This document shows, piece by piece, positions 27,993 through 37,636 of a stretch of DNA of 64,000 nt. Under the pieces are notes generated by a model. It saw nothing but the letters and a program-made list of their open reading frames with translations, was not told the origin of the DNA and made no database searches. This DNA is from [Flexibacter] sp. ATCC 35103. GTDB taxonomy: Bacteria > Bacteroidota > Bacteroidia > Flavobacteriales > Flavobacteriaceae. The stretch lies in NCBI RefSeq assembly GCF_001975985.1, contig NZ_MTQF01000011.1:143638-207637 (forward strand), read 5' to 3'. The position numbers were made by a program, and so were the translations under genes. The stretch's first letter is position 1; every line of letters begins with the position of its first letter.

Positions 27993-28928
27993 ATGAAAAA
28001 AATAATACTTTTTATATCTTTTCTCTTCTATATAACATCAGCCTCAGCGCAGCAAGATCCGGAATACACACATTATATGTATAATATGAGTGTTGTAAAT
28101 CCGGCGTATGCAACCGGAGTTCCTGCTATGCTAAATCTTGGAGGATTGTACAGAACACAATGGGTTGGAGCTATAGGAGCTCCAAAAACATTTACTTTTT
28201 TTGGACATACTGCCGTGACGGATAAAGTCGAAGTAGGCCTTTCATTAGTTTCTGATGATATTGGTGATGGCGCTAAAAAAGAAAATAACTTCTACGCTGA
28301 TTTTGCCTATGTTTTGAACCTTGGAGGAAAAAACAAACTTTCGTTAGGATTAAAAGCGGGTTTTACTTCACTGCAAACCAATTTTAACGGTTTTATTTTT
28401 GAGAGCGGAGATACCAGTACAGATTTGGCTTTCGCCGAAAATATAAACGTAACCAAACCCAACATTGGAGTAGGAGCCTATTATTTTAGAGATAATTTTT
28501 ATGTAGGATTGTCTGCTCCAAATTTATTGAGTTCAAAACATATCGAAGAAAAGTCAGGAATCAATGCTTACGGATCAGAGAACATCCATACTTTTTTAAC
28601 TGCCGGATATGTTTTTCAAATCAATGATATGGTCAAGTTAAAACCTGCTTTTATGTCAAAATATGTGAGCGGAGCGCCAATTTCTGTAGACCTTACGGCA
28701 AATGTTTTGTATAACAATAAATTTGAACTTGGTGCTGCATACAGAATAAATGATGCTGTGAGTGCTTTAATGAATATAAGCGTTACGCCATCACTTAGAG
28801 TAGGGTATGCTTATGATCATACGCTTTCGAATATGGGTCAGTTTAATTCCGGAACACATGAAATTATGCTGCTTTTTAATTTAGATTTATTAGGAAAAGG
28901 ATATGATAAATCACCAAGATTCTTCTAA
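27993..28928 (+). CDS. PorP/SprF family type IX secretion system membrane protein
   Basis: A 311-residue outer-membrane barrel of the PorP/SprF family. The signal peptide ends at SASAQQ. The family start QDPEYTHYMYNMSVVNPAYA is diagnostic, as is GGLYRTQWVGAIGAPKTFTFF. Later segments such as NKLSLGLKAGF, PNIGVGAYYF and NFYVGLSAPNLL are outer-membrane strands. SprF-like proteins pair with individual type B T9SS substrates and help attach or export them. The gene lies 32 bases after the 875-residue type B protein, which fits that role. The following OmpA-like gene starts one base after this stop. Confidence 0.93.
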   Translation: MKKIILFISFLFYITSASAQQDPEYTHYMYNMSVVNPAYATGVPAMLNLGGLYRTQWVGAIGAPKTFTFFGHTAVTDKVEVGLSLVSDDIGDGAKKENNFYADFAYVLNLGGKNKLSLGLKAGFTSLQTNFNGFIFESGDTSTDLAFAENINVTKPNIGVGAYYFRDNFYVGLSAPNLLSSKHIEEKSGINAYGSENIHTFLTAGYVFQINDMVKLKPAFMSKYVSGAPISVDLTANVLYNNKFELGAAYRINDAVSALMNISVTPSLRVGYAYDHTLSNMGQFNSGTHEIMLLFNLDLLGKGYDKSPRFF

Positions 28929-28929
28929 A

Positions 28930-31110
28930 ATGAAAAATATGAAAAAACTACTCGTTATTATATTCGTATTTTCAATACAGTTTATAAATGCCCAAGATTT
29001 AGAATTGGCAAGAGCCAAGAGATTTTTTGATAAAACGTATTATAGTGAAGCAATTGTTCTTTATGAAAAGTTAGCCGAAAAAAAACCTTCGCAGGAAGTC
29101 ATAAAAAATCTGGCCGATTCTTATTTCTATACCAATGATTTGATAAAAGCTCAACGTTATTACAGGCTTTTGATTCAGAATTATAGTAATGATTTAGATC
29201 GAAATTATTATTTTAGATACGCACAGACTTTAAAAGCAAGTAATAGTTATGAAGATGCAAATGCTGCGCTAAAAGAATATTATACAAAATCTGCAAATGC
29301 TGATGATATTGCCAGTTTCGAAAACAATATTAAAACTTTAGAAAATGTATCAGCAATTGGGCAACGATTCGATATTAAAAATCTGGCGATAAACACGCCT
29401 AATTCTGAATTTGGAGCAGTACGATATAATGATAATTTGGTTTTTGCAGGAGTAAAACTAAAGCCGGGATTGTTTGATAAAAAGTTTAAATGGGACAATG
29501 AAACGTATTTGAATTTAGTAGAGATTCCATTAAAAAATATTAATACTGCAGATTCTACAGGACATTATTTTGCCAAAGAATTAAAAACCGGAATGCATGA
29601 ATCGAATGCTGTTTTTACAAAAGACGGAAAAACGATTTATTTCACGCGCAATAATTCTAAAAAAGGAACTAAAAAAACAGACGACAAAAAAATCTCGAAC
29701 CTACAAATTTTTAAGGCAGAACTGGTTGACGGAAAATGGACTAATATAACGTCACTTCCGTTTAATAGTGCTAATTATTCAGTAGAGCATCCCGCATTAA
29801 GTGCAGATGAGAAAGTTTTGTATTTTGCCTCTGATATGCCGGGAACATTCGGTTCATTTGATATTTATTCTGTAAATATTAATAAAGGAGCTTTTGATAC
29901 ACCAAAAAATTTGGGTCCCAGTATTAATACAGATAAAAGAGAACAATTTCCTTTTGTTTCAGGAGATAACAAACTTTATTTCTCTTCAGATGGACATTTA
30001 GGCTACGGATCGCTGGATGTTTTTGTTTCGGATATTAACGGGAATGAATATACAAAACCGGTAAATGTTGGTTTGCCGCTAAACTCAAATCTTGATGATT
30101 TCTCTTTTAATATAGATTCAGATACTAAAGAAGGTTTTTTTGCATCGAATAGAGAAGGCGGAAAAGGGAGTGATGATATTTATTGGTTTAAAGAAATCAA
30201 AGAACTAATTGTAGAAGATTGCAAGCAGTTTATTGCGGGAACAATTACAGATGTTGATACTAAACTAGCTTTAGAAAATGCAATTGTAACATTGCAGGAT
30301 TCAGATCAAAAAACTTTGAATACCGTGACAACAAGTGCAGATGGGAAATTCAGTTTTACAGTTCCTTGCGAAAGTTCGTTTACAGTTTTAGCCTCAAAAG
30401 AAAAATATACGAGCGAATCACGATCCTTATCTTCAGGAAAAACCAGAAATGCCAGCAATGATGCTTCAATGGCATTAAAATCCCTGGAAGTTATAAAACA
30501 AGAAGAACAGCAAATTGCTGAAACGAAAAAGAAAGAAGAAGAAATTGAAATAACCCGCAAAAAAGAAAGAGAAGCTCTCGCAGTTATTGCCTTAAAAGAA
30601 GCGCAGAAAAAAGCGAAAGCAGATCAAATTGTGGCGGCAGAAATCAAGAAGAAAGAAAAAGCAGCCGAAATTGCTGCTACGGAAGTGAAGAAAAATGAAA
30701 AAATAAAAAAGATATTAACGGATGAAAAAGATGTTATTAGAGATAAAGACAGACTTATTATCAAAACAGATCCTATTTATTTTGACTATAATATGTGGTA
30801 CATCCGTAGAGAATCTAAAGTTGTTTTAGGACGTGTTGTAGAACTAATGAAAAAGTATCCGGATATGGTTATCGAAATTGGTTCTCATACAGATTCAAGG
30901 GGAAATGCAAAATTTAATGAGGATTTATCTCAAAAAAGAGCCAACTCGACCAGAGAATTTGTAATCCAATCCGGAATTAATGCAAAAAGAGTTCAGGCAA
31001 AAGGATACGGAGAATCAGTGCCTATTATAAAATGTAAAACCGATGAAGCTTGTTCAGAAGAAGAACACGAATTAAACAGAAGATCTGAATTTGTAATTAA
31101 GAATCTATAA
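28930..31110 (+). CDS. OmpA family protein with TPR, PD40 and coiled-coil regions (PorE-like)
   Basis: A 726-residue envelope protein when begun at the ATG at 28930, one base after the upstream stop; the ATG at 28939 is nearly as good. A longer frame overlaps the preceding gene. It has a signal peptide ending INAQ, then TPR-like helices (residues 25-130). WD40/PD40-like beta-propeller blades follow, with VEHPALSADEKVLYFASDMPG and QFPFVSGDNKLYFSSDG. Next come a carboxypeptidase-regulatory-like domain (IAGTITDVDTKLALENAIV), a Lys/Glu-rich coiled coil (about 520-600), and an OmpA-like peptidoglycan-binding domain with IEIGSHTDSRGNAKFNEDLS and KRVQAKGYGE. Domain order matches PorE-type proteins that tie type IX secretion components to peptidoglycan. 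It closes the putative T9SS unit. Confidence 0.9.
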   Translation: MKNMKKLLVIIFVFSIQFINAQDLELARAKRFFDKTYYSEAIVLYEKLAEKKPSQEVIKNLADSYFYTNDLIKAQRYYRLLIQNYSNDLDRNYYFRYAQTLKASNSYEDANAALKEYYTKSANADDIASFENNIKTLENVSAIGQRFDIKNLAINTPNSEFGAVRYNDNLVFAGVKLKPGLFDKKFKWDNETYLNLVEIPLKNINTADSTGHYFAKELKTGMHESNAVFTKDGKTIYFTRNNSKKGTKKTDDKKISNLQIFKAELVDGKWTNITSLPFNSANYSVEHPALSADEKVLYFASDMPGTFGSFDIYSVNINKGAFDTPKNLGPSINTDKREQFPFVSGDNKLYFSSDGHLGYGSLDVFVSDINGNEYTKPVNVGLPLNSNLDDFSFNIDSDTKEGFFASNREGGKGSDDIYWFKEIKELIVEDCKQFIAGTITDVDTKLALENAIVTLQDSDQKTLNTVTTSADGKFSFTVPCESSFTVLASKEKYTSESRSLSSGKTRNASNDASMALKSLEVIKQEEQQIAETKKKEEEIEITRKKEREALAVIALKEAQKKAKADQIVAAEIKKKEKAAEIAATEVKKNEKIKKILTDEKDVIRDKDRLIIKTDPIYFDYNMWYIRRESKVVLGRVVELMKKYPDMVIEIGSHTDSRGNAKFNEDLSQKRANSTREFVIQSGINAKRVQAKGYGESVPIIKCKTDEACSEEEHELNRRSEFVIKNL

Positions 31111-31133
31111 ACTTCGTTTCCATAAAGTAAGAT

Positions 31134-31174
31134 AACCTAATAGTCCCGAAGCCTTGGGACTGTTAGGTTTTTTT
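31134..31174 (+). terminator. Terminator of the T9SS unit
   Basis: AACCTAATAGTCCC and GGGACTGTTAGGTT form a 14-bp stem with one A-G type imperfection around an 8-base loop, followed by seven T residues. A second weaker hairpin (AGAAGC/GCTTCT) with T-runs follows at 31186-31206. Confidence 0.85.
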
Positions 31175-31255
31175 AATTTTAATTCAGAAGCTTTTTTTTA
31201 GCTTCTTTTTTATTTAACTTTATAAGATAACAATCAATCTAAAAAAATAATAATT

Positions 31256-31726
31256 ATGAGAAATCTGGTTATATCGTGTTTGCTTTTGTCTTTCGTTGGA
31301 CTCCAAAGCTGTAAAAAGAATGAGGAACAAAAAAAAGTTGTCGATCCGGAAGCTGAAAAGCCTGTAAGTACGCAATGTTATAAAGCAGTATATGAAAAAG
31401 ACACTCTCGATTTAACATTAAATACCCTGAAAAATGGTAAAATTGCCGGGAACATGGTAATGAAAGTCGCTAGCGCAACAGAAAGAACCGGTGATGTTAC
31501 AGGAGAATTTCGTGGCGATACTTTGTTTGTAGATTATACTTTTGTAGAAATAACAAATAAAAATAAAACATTCAAAAATCCAATGGCATTTTTAAAACGA
31601 GACAATCAACTTATTTTAGGAAACGGAACTATGCAAACTACAATGGGAGTAACATATTTGGTAAAGGATAAACCAATTGATTTTGATCGTGTAAAATATA
31701 AATTCTCAACTTCAGAATGTAAATAA
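31256..31726 (+). CDS. Small lipoprotein of unknown function
   Basis: A 156-residue protein with a lipoprotein signal: hydrophobic stretch then the lipobox LQSC, with Cys19 as the predicted lipidated residue, followed by a charged linker (KKNEEQKKVVDPEAEK). The mature part is beta-rich with two more Cys (TQCYKAVY and TSECK), possibly disulphide-bonded. The sequence NGKIAGNMVMKV and GEFRGDTLFVDYTF suggests an antiparallel sheet of a small barrel or lipocalin-like kind. I do not recognise a named family. It is flanked by terminators on both sides, so it is monocistronic. Confidence 0.75.
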   Translation: MRNLVISCLLLSFVGLQSCKKNEEQKKVVDPEAEKPVSTQCYKAVYEKDTLDLTLNTLKNGKIAGNMVMKVASATERTGDVTGEFRGDTLFVDYTFVEITNKNKTFKNPMAFLKRDNQLILGNGTMQTTMGVTYLVKDKPIDFDRVKYKFSTSECK

Positions 31727-31733
31727 GATATTC

Positions 31734-31766
31734 AAACCCGACAGGTTTTAAAAACCTGTCGGGTTT
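31734..31766 (+). terminator. Terminator after the small lipoprotein gene
   Basis: AAACCCGACAGGTTTT and AAAACCTGTCGGGTTT are perfect complements with one central base between them. The stem is GC-rich in the middle and begins 8 bases after the stop codon. Confidence 0.8.
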
Positions 31767-31789
31767 AATTCCCAATAAGAGAAATAAAA

Positions 31790-31822
31790 AAAAGCCGTTC
31801 CTTGAATAAGAAACGGCTTTTA
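31790..31822 (-). terminator. Terminator of the DUF1573 gene
   Basis: AAAAGCCGTT and AACGGCTTTT form a perfect 10-bp stem; an A-run before it on the plus strand gives the leftward transcript a U-tract. It lies 23 bases beyond the DUF1573 stop. Confidence 0.82.
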
Positions 31823-31844
31823 CTATTTTAAGATTTTGTTTTTA

Positions 31845-32225
31845 TTATAAAACTTCCCCTTTAATTTTAAGGGCAACTCTACCGTCAGGATAGTTTACAG
31901 CATTAGTTTCAACTGTAATTGTTTTACGAATTGGTCCGGCAGTCATGTTGTATTTTACATCAATTTTACCTTTTTTACCAGGCATAACTGCTGCTGCGGG
32001 TTTTGTAACTACTATAGAACTTACAGTAGATTCTGCGCCTGTTATTAAAAGAGGGGCATCTCCGGTATTTGTAAATTCAAAAGAGCGGACTCCATTGTCA
32101 CTTTTCGAAATTTTTCCATAATCAATCGTATTGTCTTGGGCTGCAAATTCAATTTTTGGGCCATTTTGTGCATAACCTATTGCGCTAAACAATACGACAG
32201 CAATAAAAGAGGCTACATTTTTCAT
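31845..32225 (-). CDS. DUF1573 domain protein, exported
   Basis: A 126-residue exported protein. The signal peptide ends near residue 20 (GYAQ). The rest is one DUF1573 domain: IDYGKISKSDNGVRSFEFTN, APLLITGAES, VTKPAAAVMPGKKGKIDVKY and RKTITVETNA match the ASPM-SPD-2-Hydin-like beta sandwich that this Bacteroidota family adopts. The molecular role is unknown; such domains are common in the periplasm and on the surface. It is divergent from valS, and its own terminator follows. Confidence 0.88.
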   Translation of the reverse strand: MKNVASFIAVVLFSAIGYAQNGPKIEFAAQDNTIDYGKISKSDNGVRSFEFTNTGDAPLLITGAESTVSSIVVTKPAAAVMPGKKGKIDVKYNMTAGPIRKTITVETNAVNYPDGRVALKIKGEVL

Positions 32226-32317
32226 TTTGAAATTGTTTTTAAAGTTGTAAGTAAATATACATTCTTTTAATTAACACACAAATTATTAATTCGCTTTTTA
32301 TAGTGTACTTAATTATT

Positions 32318-32325
32318 TACTTTTG
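32318..32325 (+). promoter_or_regulatory. Possible -7 promoter element for valS
   Basis: TACTTTTG matches TAnnTTTG. It lies about 180 bases upstream of valS, with the GTTTAAT-type repeat between. No good -33 TTG is seen. Confidence 0.3.
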
Positions 32326-32365
32326 CTGTCAGTTATAATTACAAAAATTGAACCAAAGTTTTTAT

Positions 32366-32497
32366 GGTTTATTTGTTTAACTGTTTAACCGGTTAATTGA
32401 TTTATATAATTGTGGTATTAAAAACCATCAAAAACAAATCAACGATTAAACAATTTTACCAGTAACCAAATCAACTAATTAACGATAAAACAAACCT
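32366..32497. repeat. Imperfect GTTTAAT-family inverted repeat upstream of valS
   Basis: The left part (GGTTTATTTGTTTAACTG and on) and the right part (ACGATTAAACAATTTTACC, then AATTAACGATAAAACAAACC) are imperfect reverse complements and share words with the repeats at 13715, 21125 and 21570. It sits directly before the valS start and would be transcribed as part of the leader. Confidence 0.5.
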
Positions 32498-32503
32498 ATT
32501 TAA

Positions 32504-35140
32504 ATGACAATTCCAGCACAATTTGACGCTAAGACGATTGAGAATAAATGGTATGATTACTGGATGAAAAACAACTATTTTCATTCTGAACCAGATCATA
32601 GAACGCCGTATACTATAGTAATTCCGCCTCCAAACGTCACTGGTGTCTTGCACATGGGACATATGTTAAATAATACAATTCAGGATGTTTTAATTCGTAG
32701 AGCACGCCTTAAAGGGTTCAATGCCTGCTGGGTTCCGGGAACGGATCACGCCTCTATTGCAACTGAAGCAAAGGTTGTAGCAAAATTAAAAGCTGAAGGA
32801 ATCAATAAAAACGATCTATCTCGTGAAGAATTTTTAGCACACGCCTGGGAATGGACACATAAATATGGTGGAACAATTTTGGAGCAACTTAAAAAATTAG
32901 GTGCTTCATGCGATTGGGAGCGTACTAAATTTACTATGGATCCGGACATGTCGGCAGCTGTAATCAAATCATTTGTAGATTTATACAATAAAGGATTAAT
33001 CTACAGAGGTTACCGAATGGTAAACTGGGATCCTGAAGCTAAAACAACGCTTTCTGATGAGGAAGTTATTTATGAAGAGCAACAAGGAAAATTATTTTTC
33101 TTAAAATATAAAATTGAAGGTTCAGAAGATTTTCTGACGATTGCAACCACACGTCCTGAAACTATCTTTGGAGATACTGCAATTTGTATTAACCCAAATG
33201 ATGAACGTTTTACACATTTAAAAGGAAAGAAAGCGATTGTTCCTATTTGTGGTCGTGTAATTCCAATTATCGAAGATGAATATGTAGATGTAGAATTTGG
33301 AACAGGATGTTTAAAAGTAACTCCTGCTCACGATATGAACGATAAAACGCTTGGAGAGAAACACAATCTTGAAATCGTTGATATTTTTAATGAAGATGCT
33401 ACATTAAACAGTTTCGGATTACAATATCAGGGAAAAGACCGTTTTGTGGTTCGTACCGAAATTGCAAAAGAATTAGAAGAAATTGGAGCTTTGGCAAAAA
33501 CCGAAATCCATTTGAATAAAGTAGGAACATCTGAAAGAACCAAAGCGGTAATCGAACCAAGATTATCAGATCAATGGTTTTTAAAGATGGAAGAATTAGT
33601 AAAACCGGCAATTAATTCAGTTTTAGTTGACGGAGATATAAAATTGCACCCAAAACGTTTCGAGAACACTTACGCACATTGGTTGAACAATATTCGCGAC
33701 TGGAATATTTCTCGCCAATTATGGTGGGGACACAGAATTCCTGCTTTTTATTACGGAGACGGAAAAGAAGATTTTGTTGTAGCTGAAAACATCGAAGATG
33801 CTTTAAAGTTAGCACAAGAAAGAACTTCAAACTTCAAACTTGAAACAAAAGATTTGAGACAAGATGTTGATGCATTAGATACCTGGTTTTCGGCTTGGTT
33901 ATGGCCAATGTCAGTTTTTGATGGAATTGTGAATCCTGAAAATGAAGATTTTAAATATTATTATCCAACAAATGACTTGGTTACAGGTCCGGATATTTTA
34001 TTTTTCTGGGTTGCCAGAATGATTATTGCAGGTTATGAATATACAGGTAAAAAACCATTTACAAATGTATATCTAACAGGTTTAGTGCGTGATAAACAAC
34101 GCCGTAAAATGTCTAAATCACTAGGAAATTCTCCTGACCCTTTAGACCTGATCGAAAAATTTGGTGCTGATGGTGTTCGTGTAGGATTGCTTTTAAGCGC
34201 TTCTGCAGGAAACGATATTATGTTTGATGAAGAATTATGCCTGCAAGGAAAATCATTTACAAATAAAATATGGAATGCCTTTAAATTGATCAAAGGCTGG
34301 GAAGTTTCTGAAACAATCCCACAACCGGAATCATCAAAAGTAGCAATCGAATGGTACGAAGCGAAGTTGCAGCAAACCTTGGTTGACATTGAAGATAATT
34401 TCGAAAAGTACAGAATTTCTGATTCATTAATGGCGATCTACAAATTGGTTTGGGATGATTTCTGTTCTTGGTTTTTAGAAATGATTAAACCGGCGTATCA
34501 GCAACCAATTGATAAAGTAACCTTCGATAAAGCAATCGAAATGCTGGAAAGTAACTTAAAATTACTTCACCCGTTTATGCCTTTCTTAACAGAGGAAATT
34601 TGGCATTTAATTGCAGACAGAACTCCAGAGGAAGCATTAATTGTTTCAACCTGGCCAGAATTAAAACCTTTCAATGCCAGTTTAATTTCTGATTTTGAAA
34701 GTACAATTGAAGTAATTTCAGGAATTAGAACGATCAGAAAAGATAAAAACATTCCGTTTAAGGATGCGATCGAATTAAAAGCAATCAACAGCGAGAATAT
34801 TTCTGTTTATTTTGATACAATCGTAACGAAATTAGGTAACATTTCAGCTTTCGAATATGTTTCGGCAAAAGTAGACGGAGCGTTATCTTTCCGTGTAAAA
34901 TCAAATGAATATTTCATTCCAATTTCAGGAGGAAATATTGATATTGAAGCAGAAGTTGCAAAGCTGACTGCAGAGTTAGTTTACATGCAAGGTTTCTTAA
35001 AATCAGTTCAGGCAAAATTATCAAACGAGAAATTCGTTACCGGAGCACCAGAGAAAGTGCTGGCTAACGAAAAACAAAAAGAAGCGGATGCTTTAGCAAA
35101 AATTGCTACAATCGAGCAAAGTATCGCTGGTTTGAAATAA
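32504..35140 (+). CDS. valS: Valyl-tRNA synthetase
   Basis: An 878-residue class Ia synthetase that charges tRNA-Val and edits mischarged threonine. The HIGH motif is HMGH at residues 50-53 in PPPNVTGVLHMGHMLNN. The CP1 editing domain is present with TTRPETIFGDTAI and the threonine-editing region KVTPAHDMND. The KMSKS loop is RKMSKSLGNSPDPLDLI near residue 535. The anticodon-binding domain follows, with LLHPFMPFLTEEIWH. A C-terminal coiled coil of about 60 residues (AEVAKLTAELVYMQGFLKSV) is the ValRS tRNA-binding arm. The length is normal. It ends in a strong terminator. Confidence 0.96.
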   Translation: MTIPAQFDAKTIENKWYDYWMKNNYFHSEPDHRTPYTIVIPPPNVTGVLHMGHMLNNTIQDVLIRRARLKGFNACWVPGTDHASIATEAKVVAKLKAEGINKNDLSREEFLAHAWEWTHKYGGTILEQLKKLGASCDWERTKFTMDPDMSAAVIKSFVDLYNKGLIYRGYRMVNWDPEAKTTLSDEEVIYEEQQGKLFFLKYKIEGSEDFLTIATTRPETIFGDTAICINPNDERFTHLKGKKAIVPICGRVIPIIEDEYVDVEFGTGCLKVTPAHDMNDKTLGEKHNLEIVDIFNEDATLNSFGLQYQGKDRFVVRTEIAKELEEIGALAKTEIHLNKVGTSERTKAVIEPRLSDQWFLKMEELVKPAINSVLVDGDIKLHPKRFENTYAHWLNNIRDWNISRQLWWGHRIPAFYYGDGKEDFVVAENIEDALKLAQERTSNFKLETKDLRQDVDALDTWFSAWLWPMSVFDGIVNPENEDFKYYYPTNDLVTGPDILFFWVARMIIAGYEYTGKKPFTNVYLTGLVRDKQRRKMSKSLGNSPDPLDLIEKFGADGVRVGLLLSASAGNDIMFDEELCLQGKSFTNKIWNAFKLIKGWEVSETIPQPESSKVAIEWYEAKLQQTLVDIEDNFEKYRISDSLMAIYKLVWDDFCSWFLEMIKPAYQQPIDKVTFDKAIEMLESNLKLLHPFMPFLTEEIWHLIADRTPEEALIVSTWPELKPFNASLISDFESTIEVISGIRTIRKDKNIPFKDAIELKAINSENISVYFDTIVTKLGNISAFEYVSAKVDGALSFRVKSNEYFIPISGGNIDIEAEVAKLTAELVYMQGFLKSVQAKLSNEKFVTGAPEKVLANEKQKEADALAKIATIEQSIAGLK

Positions 35141-35164
35141 GAATTAGATTTTTTCTTAAAATAT

Positions 35165-35206
35165 AAAATCCCAATGCTGAAGAATTTCAGTATTGGGATT
35201 TTTTAA
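35165..35206 (+). terminator. Terminator after valS
   Basis: AAAATCCCAATGCTGA pairs with TCAGTATTGGGATTTT (one G-U), with a short loop and a T-run. It lies 24 bases after the valS stop and also 20 bases beyond the stop of the convergent lipoprotein gene. Confidence 0.85.
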
Positions 35207-35225
35207 TTTTTATGATATAAAAAAA

Positions 35226-36095
35226 TTAATAATAAGTAAACGTTTTTTCTATAAGGTATCTGTCGATGTTATTATTATCATAGTGATGACGTTTTTCTTT
35301 AGGGTAGCCATCTGTATTAAGATCGTAACTATAGCGCTTAGTTTCAGTATAAATTGAATTAATTTGTTCAGTAAAAAATGTTACATTGTTAGAATTATTG
35401 ATGTCTTTAATATCAAAATGTCTATTAAAAACATTTTCAAATGAATCTGTAAAGTACAATTTATCAAACCCTGTTATGTTTTTGTATATATTGGGATTGA
35501 TGTCATATTCGTAATTATGCGTAGATGTAAGTAAGCCTTTTGAACTGAATTTTTCTCTTTTTATAATGTTGCCATTATTGAAATATATTTTTACTTGAGG
35601 AAGAGAACCTGTTGGTATCCAATCATTATTAGAATAGCTATAAACATAAATCTCTACAAGATTTTCGGAAACATAATTATAGACATACTTAGTTTGATTC
35701 ATCGCGGGGAAAATAGTTCCGCTATTCGTGTTTTTAAAAATAGCAGTCTTTAATCTGTTATTCTCATAAGTGTATTCGGTGCTAACATATAGTTGATCCT
35801 CTACGTAGCCATCTTGTTGAGTTATTAAATCTCCAGTATAGCTGTAGGTTATTTTTAAGAGACCAACATTAGTACCAATTGTTGTAGCTTCTTTGATTTT
35901 AAAACCATTATAATTAAATGTTGTTACTGAGCCACTTGAAGGGTTTATCTCCGTTATTGATTTGATTAAAGGCTTAGTGTTTTCTTTTACCGGTTCGTTA
36001 GGATCTATTGTTTCTATTGGTTCTTTTATTTCACTTTCTGAACAAGAGGTGATGATTAATAGTAATAAGACAATTAGAGGTTTTAATTTATTCAT
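35226..36095 (-). CDS. Lipoprotein with YD-like beta repeats
   Basis: A 289-residue lipoprotein: hydrophobic signal followed by the lipobox ITSC (Cys18) and an acidic, Pro-rich linker. The mature part has repeated short strands ending in Y-x-Y-D or Y-x-Y-x-N, such as LLKITYSYTGDLI, STEYTYENNRLKTAIF, STHNYEYDINPN and KRYSYDLNTDGYPKE. This resembles RHS/YD-type or DUF4595-like proteins of Bacteroidota. No enzymatic motif is visible. The region upstream is AT-rich with no clear promoter. Confidence 0.72.
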   Translation of the reverse strand: MNKLKPLIVLLLLIITSCSESEIKEPIETIDPNEPVKENTKPLIKSITEINPSSGSVTTFNYNGFKIKEATTIGTNVGLLKITYSYTGDLITQQDGYVEDQLYVSTEYTYENNRLKTAIFKNTNSGTIFPAMNQTKYVYNYVSENLVEIYVYSYSNNDWIPTGSLPQVKIYFNNGNIIKREKFSSKGLLTSTHNYEYDINPNIYKNITGFDKLYFTDSFENVFNRHFDIKDINNSNNVTFFTEQINSIYTETKRYSYDLNTDGYPKEKRHHYDNNNIDRYLIEKTFTYY

Positions 36096-36246
36096 TTAGA
36101 ATTTGTTTTTAAGACAAGTAGCAACTTGTCATTTATTTTAATCAGATTAACTATAAATCTAGCAAATTTACTTAAAAAGTCTAATTAAAAAATGAGTTCT
36201 TTGTTTGATGAAACTAATGTTGTGAGTTTTATTTTAAGTGTTTAAT

Positions 36247-37554
36247 TTACTTTTTCTTCCTCCTCAAAACCAAAAATAAAGGATAAGAAATCAACGTGAT
36301 AACAACGATAATGATAAAACTTTTAGGATCGCTGTAAACAAAACCAATTAATAAGGCCAGCGAAGCTATAATAGCGATAATTGTTGTAAAAGGATACCAG
36401 GCAGATTTATAAGGTCTTGGTAAATGAGGTTCTGAAATTCTTAGTTTTATAAGAGAGCAATATGCCAATCCCCAAACAATAATAGAGGTAAAGGCCGCAA
36501 ATGAAAACAAGACTTCAAACGAGCCAATGCAAATCAGGAATAAACTGAATAATGAGGAAACTAAAAGCGCCACAATTGGAGTTCCGCCTTTATTAACAGA
36601 TGTTCCTTTTTCTATAAAAAAACCATCGCGGCTTAATCCGTATAAAATTCTTGGCGGGATCATCATAAAGGCGTTTAGAATACTTATTAAAGAGAATATA
36701 GAAATTACGGTAACAATTATGGCTCCGTTTTTGCCAAAAATTACATTGGCGACATCGGCTGCAGCCAGATTCGATTTAGCTATGGTTTCTATGGGTAAAA
36801 CATGAAAGAAAGCAACATTCAATAAAACATAAATTGCGATTACTAGTAATACACCGCTAAACAATGATTTTGGGATATTTTTACTTGGATTATCATTTTC
36901 TTCTGCAAAAAAGCAAACGCTGTTCCAGCCGTTATACGTTCCGATGATAAGCTGAAGAGATTTAAAAAATCCAAATAATAAACCAATCTGAACGAGCGAA
37001 TTGTCTTTAGGAATTGGAGCTAATTTCACCCCTGAATACATAAAGCACGCCACAAGCAAAGCAAAAAAGCAAATGACTTTTAGTAAACTGGTAATTTGCT
37101 GAATTAAGCTTCCGTTTTTTACGCCGCTTAAGTGTAATAATACAAAAGCAATTAATAAAGAAATTGCCATTTGGGTAGAGAACTCCTTTAGTCCCGGAAA
37201 TAAGATGATCATGTATTCACTAATTACAATACAGTAAAATGCGGGCGGAATGACATTGGTAATATAATCAAACCATCCGGATAAAAAACCGGCATATTCG
37301 CCAAAAGCCCTTTTGATATAATTATAGGATCCTCCGGCTTTAGGAAGCATCGTAGCCAACTCTGCGTATGAATTAGCGCCTATTAAAACAAATAATCCGC
37401 CAAAAAGCCACGAAGCAATAACAAGCCAGTAATTATCTAATAAACCTGCAATTGAACCTGGTGTTCTTAAAATTCCAACTCCTATTGTTCCTCCAATTAG
37501 TACGGCAATATTAAAACTTAATCCTAAACTTTTCTTTAATTGGTTTTTTGACAT
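36247..37554 (-). CDS. APC-superfamily amino acid permease
   Basis: A 435-residue integral membrane transporter with about 12 hydrophobic helices. The start LGLSFNIAVLIGGTIGVGIL carries the GxG(I/V)G unwound-helix motif of the amino acid-polyamine-organocation superfamily, where the substrate backbone binds. YAELATMLPKAGGSYNYIKRAFGEYAGFLSGW (helix 2-3) is also typical of the family. It probably imports or exchanges an amino acid; the substrate cannot be assigned. It lies alone on the minus strand between a lipoprotein gene and the TonB receptor, with the terminator of the latter at 37637. Confidence 0.88.
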   Translation of the reverse strand: MSKNQLKKSLGLSFNIAVLIGGTIGVGILRTPGSIAGLLDNYWLVIASWLFGGLFVLIGANSYAELATMLPKAGGSYNYIKRAFGEYAGFLSGWFDYITNVIPPAFYCIVISEYMIILFPGLKEFSTQMAISLLIAFVLLHLSGVKNGSLIQQITSLLKVICFFALLVACFMYSGVKLAPIPKDNSLVQIGLLFGFFKSLQLIIGTYNGWNSVCFFAEENDNPSKNIPKSLFSGVLLVIAIYVLLNVAFFHVLPIETIAKSNLAAADVANVIFGKNGAIIVTVISIFSLISILNAFMMIPPRILYGLSRDGFFIEKGTSVNKGGTPIVALLVSSLFSLFLICIGSFEVLFSFAAFTSIIVWGLAYCSLIKLRISEPHLPRPYKSAWYPFTTIIAIIASLALLIGFVYSDPKSFIIIVVITLISYPLFLVLRRKKK

Positions 37555-37636
37555 ATTTGGAATTTATTTTGATGAGGCAAAAAATATCTGCCCAACAAAA
37601 GTAATACAATTAGAAGACTTTCTTTTGTGGAAACAA

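Noticed and set aside
28903..28929. Start of the OmpA-like gene at 28903, overlapping the SprF-like gene
   Set aside because: It puts nine charged/polar codons before the signal peptide; the ATG at 28930 gives a proper signal sequence and a one-base gap.
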